From Pithys albifrons albifrons (lineage: Eukaryota; Chordata; Aves; Passeriformes; Thamnophilidae): 64,000 bases of DNA. The stretch covers positions 5,655,738 through 5,719,737 of the forward strand of contig NC_092486.1 of the NCBI RefSeq assembly GCF_047495875.1, read 5' to 3'. The notes under the pieces were generated by a model. That model had not been told where the DNA came from, searched no databases, and saw only the letters and a program-made list of their open reading frames with translations. Position numbers and translations under genes: made by a program. Within the stretch, counting starts at the first letter, position 1. Each line of letters begins with the position of its first letter. This document shows positions 63,159 to 64,000 of the stretch, in pieces.

Positions 63159-63482
63159 GGGCTCAGAGCTGAGGCTGCCAGTCCATACCCGGGACTGGGA
63201 TCAGAGCTGAGACTGCCAGTCCATACCCAGGACTGGGATCAGAGCTGAGGCTGCCAGTCCATACCCAGGACTGGGATCAGAGCTGAGGCTGCCAGTCCAT
63301 ACCCGGGACTGGGATCAGAGCTGAGGCTGCCAGTCCATACCCAGGACTGGGCTCAGAGATGAGGCTGCCAGTCCATACCCAGGACTGGGATCAGAGCTGA
63401 GGCTGCCAGTCCATACCTGGGACTGGGATCAGAGCTGAGACTGCCAGTCCATACCCAGGACTGGGCTCAGAGCTGAGACTCC
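63159..63482. repeat. 38-bp minisatellite, about 8.5 copies
   Basis: Unit contains GGGATCAGAGCTGAGGCTGC followed by CAGTCCATACCCAGGACT. Variants: GCTCAGAG, GAGACTGCC, ACCCGGGACT, ACCTGGGACT. The variants are interspersed. Open frames are short because of TGA in the unit. Confidence 0.96.
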
Positions 63483-64000
63483 CACAGGACTGTGCACTTG
63501 GACACGTCACACCTGAAGGGCTCCCAGGGGCAGGTTCAGAGGGTGCTGAGCTCCCCCTGGTTCCATCTCAGTGCATCTCAGTGCAGGTCTGTGGTTGTGA
63601 AGAGGCACTTCAAAGCCCTGGGTGAGATTGGTGTCCCTGCACTAAAGGAATGGTTAAAACTACAAAGGCTCAACCCAAAGTTGCCCCAATACTTTAGGAA
63701 ACCAGCTGGAGACTCGCTGATCAAACAGCACCAGGGAACAATGCACTGCTCTGCTCCTCAAATCAAGCTGAGAACCTCTCAGCCACCTTTGCAGGAATCA
63801 ATTCCAGGGAAAGGATTTGAAGATCAAGGAACACTCTCACATCTGAAGATGGGGACCAATGACCCTTTCCAGCTTTGATGAAAGAGCAAAGGGGAGGCCT
63901 CGCTGGCTCTTGGAAGGGGCTGTGAACAGACACCCTTTCTTAGGCTGGACAAGCAGGAGGCACCTTGCAGAGCACATTTCCAGGATGGCTTCAGAAACCT
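63483..64000. other. Unannotated non-coding stretch
   Basis: Small direct duplication CATCTCAGTG at 63565-63586. A 128-codon plus frame (63492-63878) has no recognisable domain. Nothing else is seen up to the window end. Confidence 0.4.

Noticed and set aside
1..64000. Telomeric TTAGGG arrays, tRNA or rRNA genes, retroviral gag/pol/env
   Set aside because: Looked for by eye and not found; degraded LTR remnants could have been missed without a library search.

Overview
The window looks like bird nuclear DNA, probably from a songbird. The only interspersed repeats I recognise are short CR1 LINE 3-prime ends with the avian tail (CTTCCAACCCAAACCATTC followed by ATTCTATG-like bases). There is no Alu, L1 or B1/B2-like sequence. 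Much of the window is GC-rich with few CpGs. I can support no protein-coding gene, exon, tRNA, rRNA, CRISPR array, operon or CpG-island promoter. Nearly all long open frames lie in tandem arrays whose unit happens to lack stop codons, or in ordinary non-coding sequence.

The dominant content is tandem repeats, about 10 percent of the window by my hand estimate. The large arrays are: a 26-bp unit (0.73-2.02 kb, about 50 copies), a 23-bp unit (11.26-12.28 kb, about 44 copies), an 11-bp unit (15.07-15.61 kb), a 28-bp unit (21.78-22.09 kb), a GGAT microsatellite (23.22-23.40 kb), a CA/TG-rich 26-bp unit (26.41-26.92 kb), a CCCT homopyrimidine tract (34.78-34.90 kb), a 51-bp unit (39.49-39.91 kb), a 30-bp unit born inside a CR1 (42.82-43.05 kb), a composite 17/22-bp array (51.37-51.91 kb) and a 38-bp array (63.16-63.48 kb). 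About a dozen smaller arrays lie between them.

About 30 CR1 fragments in both orientations lie between 3.5 and 44.7 kb. I recognise none from 44.7 to 64 kb. Several tandem arrays start or end within tens of bases of a CR1, and one clearly grew out of CR1 sequence.

Between the GC-rich repeats lie AT-rich islands full of TAAT/ATTA motifs (near 13.0, 21.1, 22.6, 27.6, 29.4, 33.1, 38.9, 40.3, 41.0, 41.4, 49.7 and 50.5 kb). They look like conserved non-coding or enhancer DNA. Two carry the same rare 12-mer ATTAGCRCTAAT (33.16 and 50.52 kb), an inverted pair of homeodomain half-sites. Another carries a POU-type ATTTGCAT next to AATTA. The best overall reading is intergenic or intronic avian DNA, perhaps on a microchromosome or near a chromosome end (inference), with candidate regulatory islands separated by fast-evolving minisatellites. 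All coordinates and copy numbers were read by hand and may be off by a few bases.
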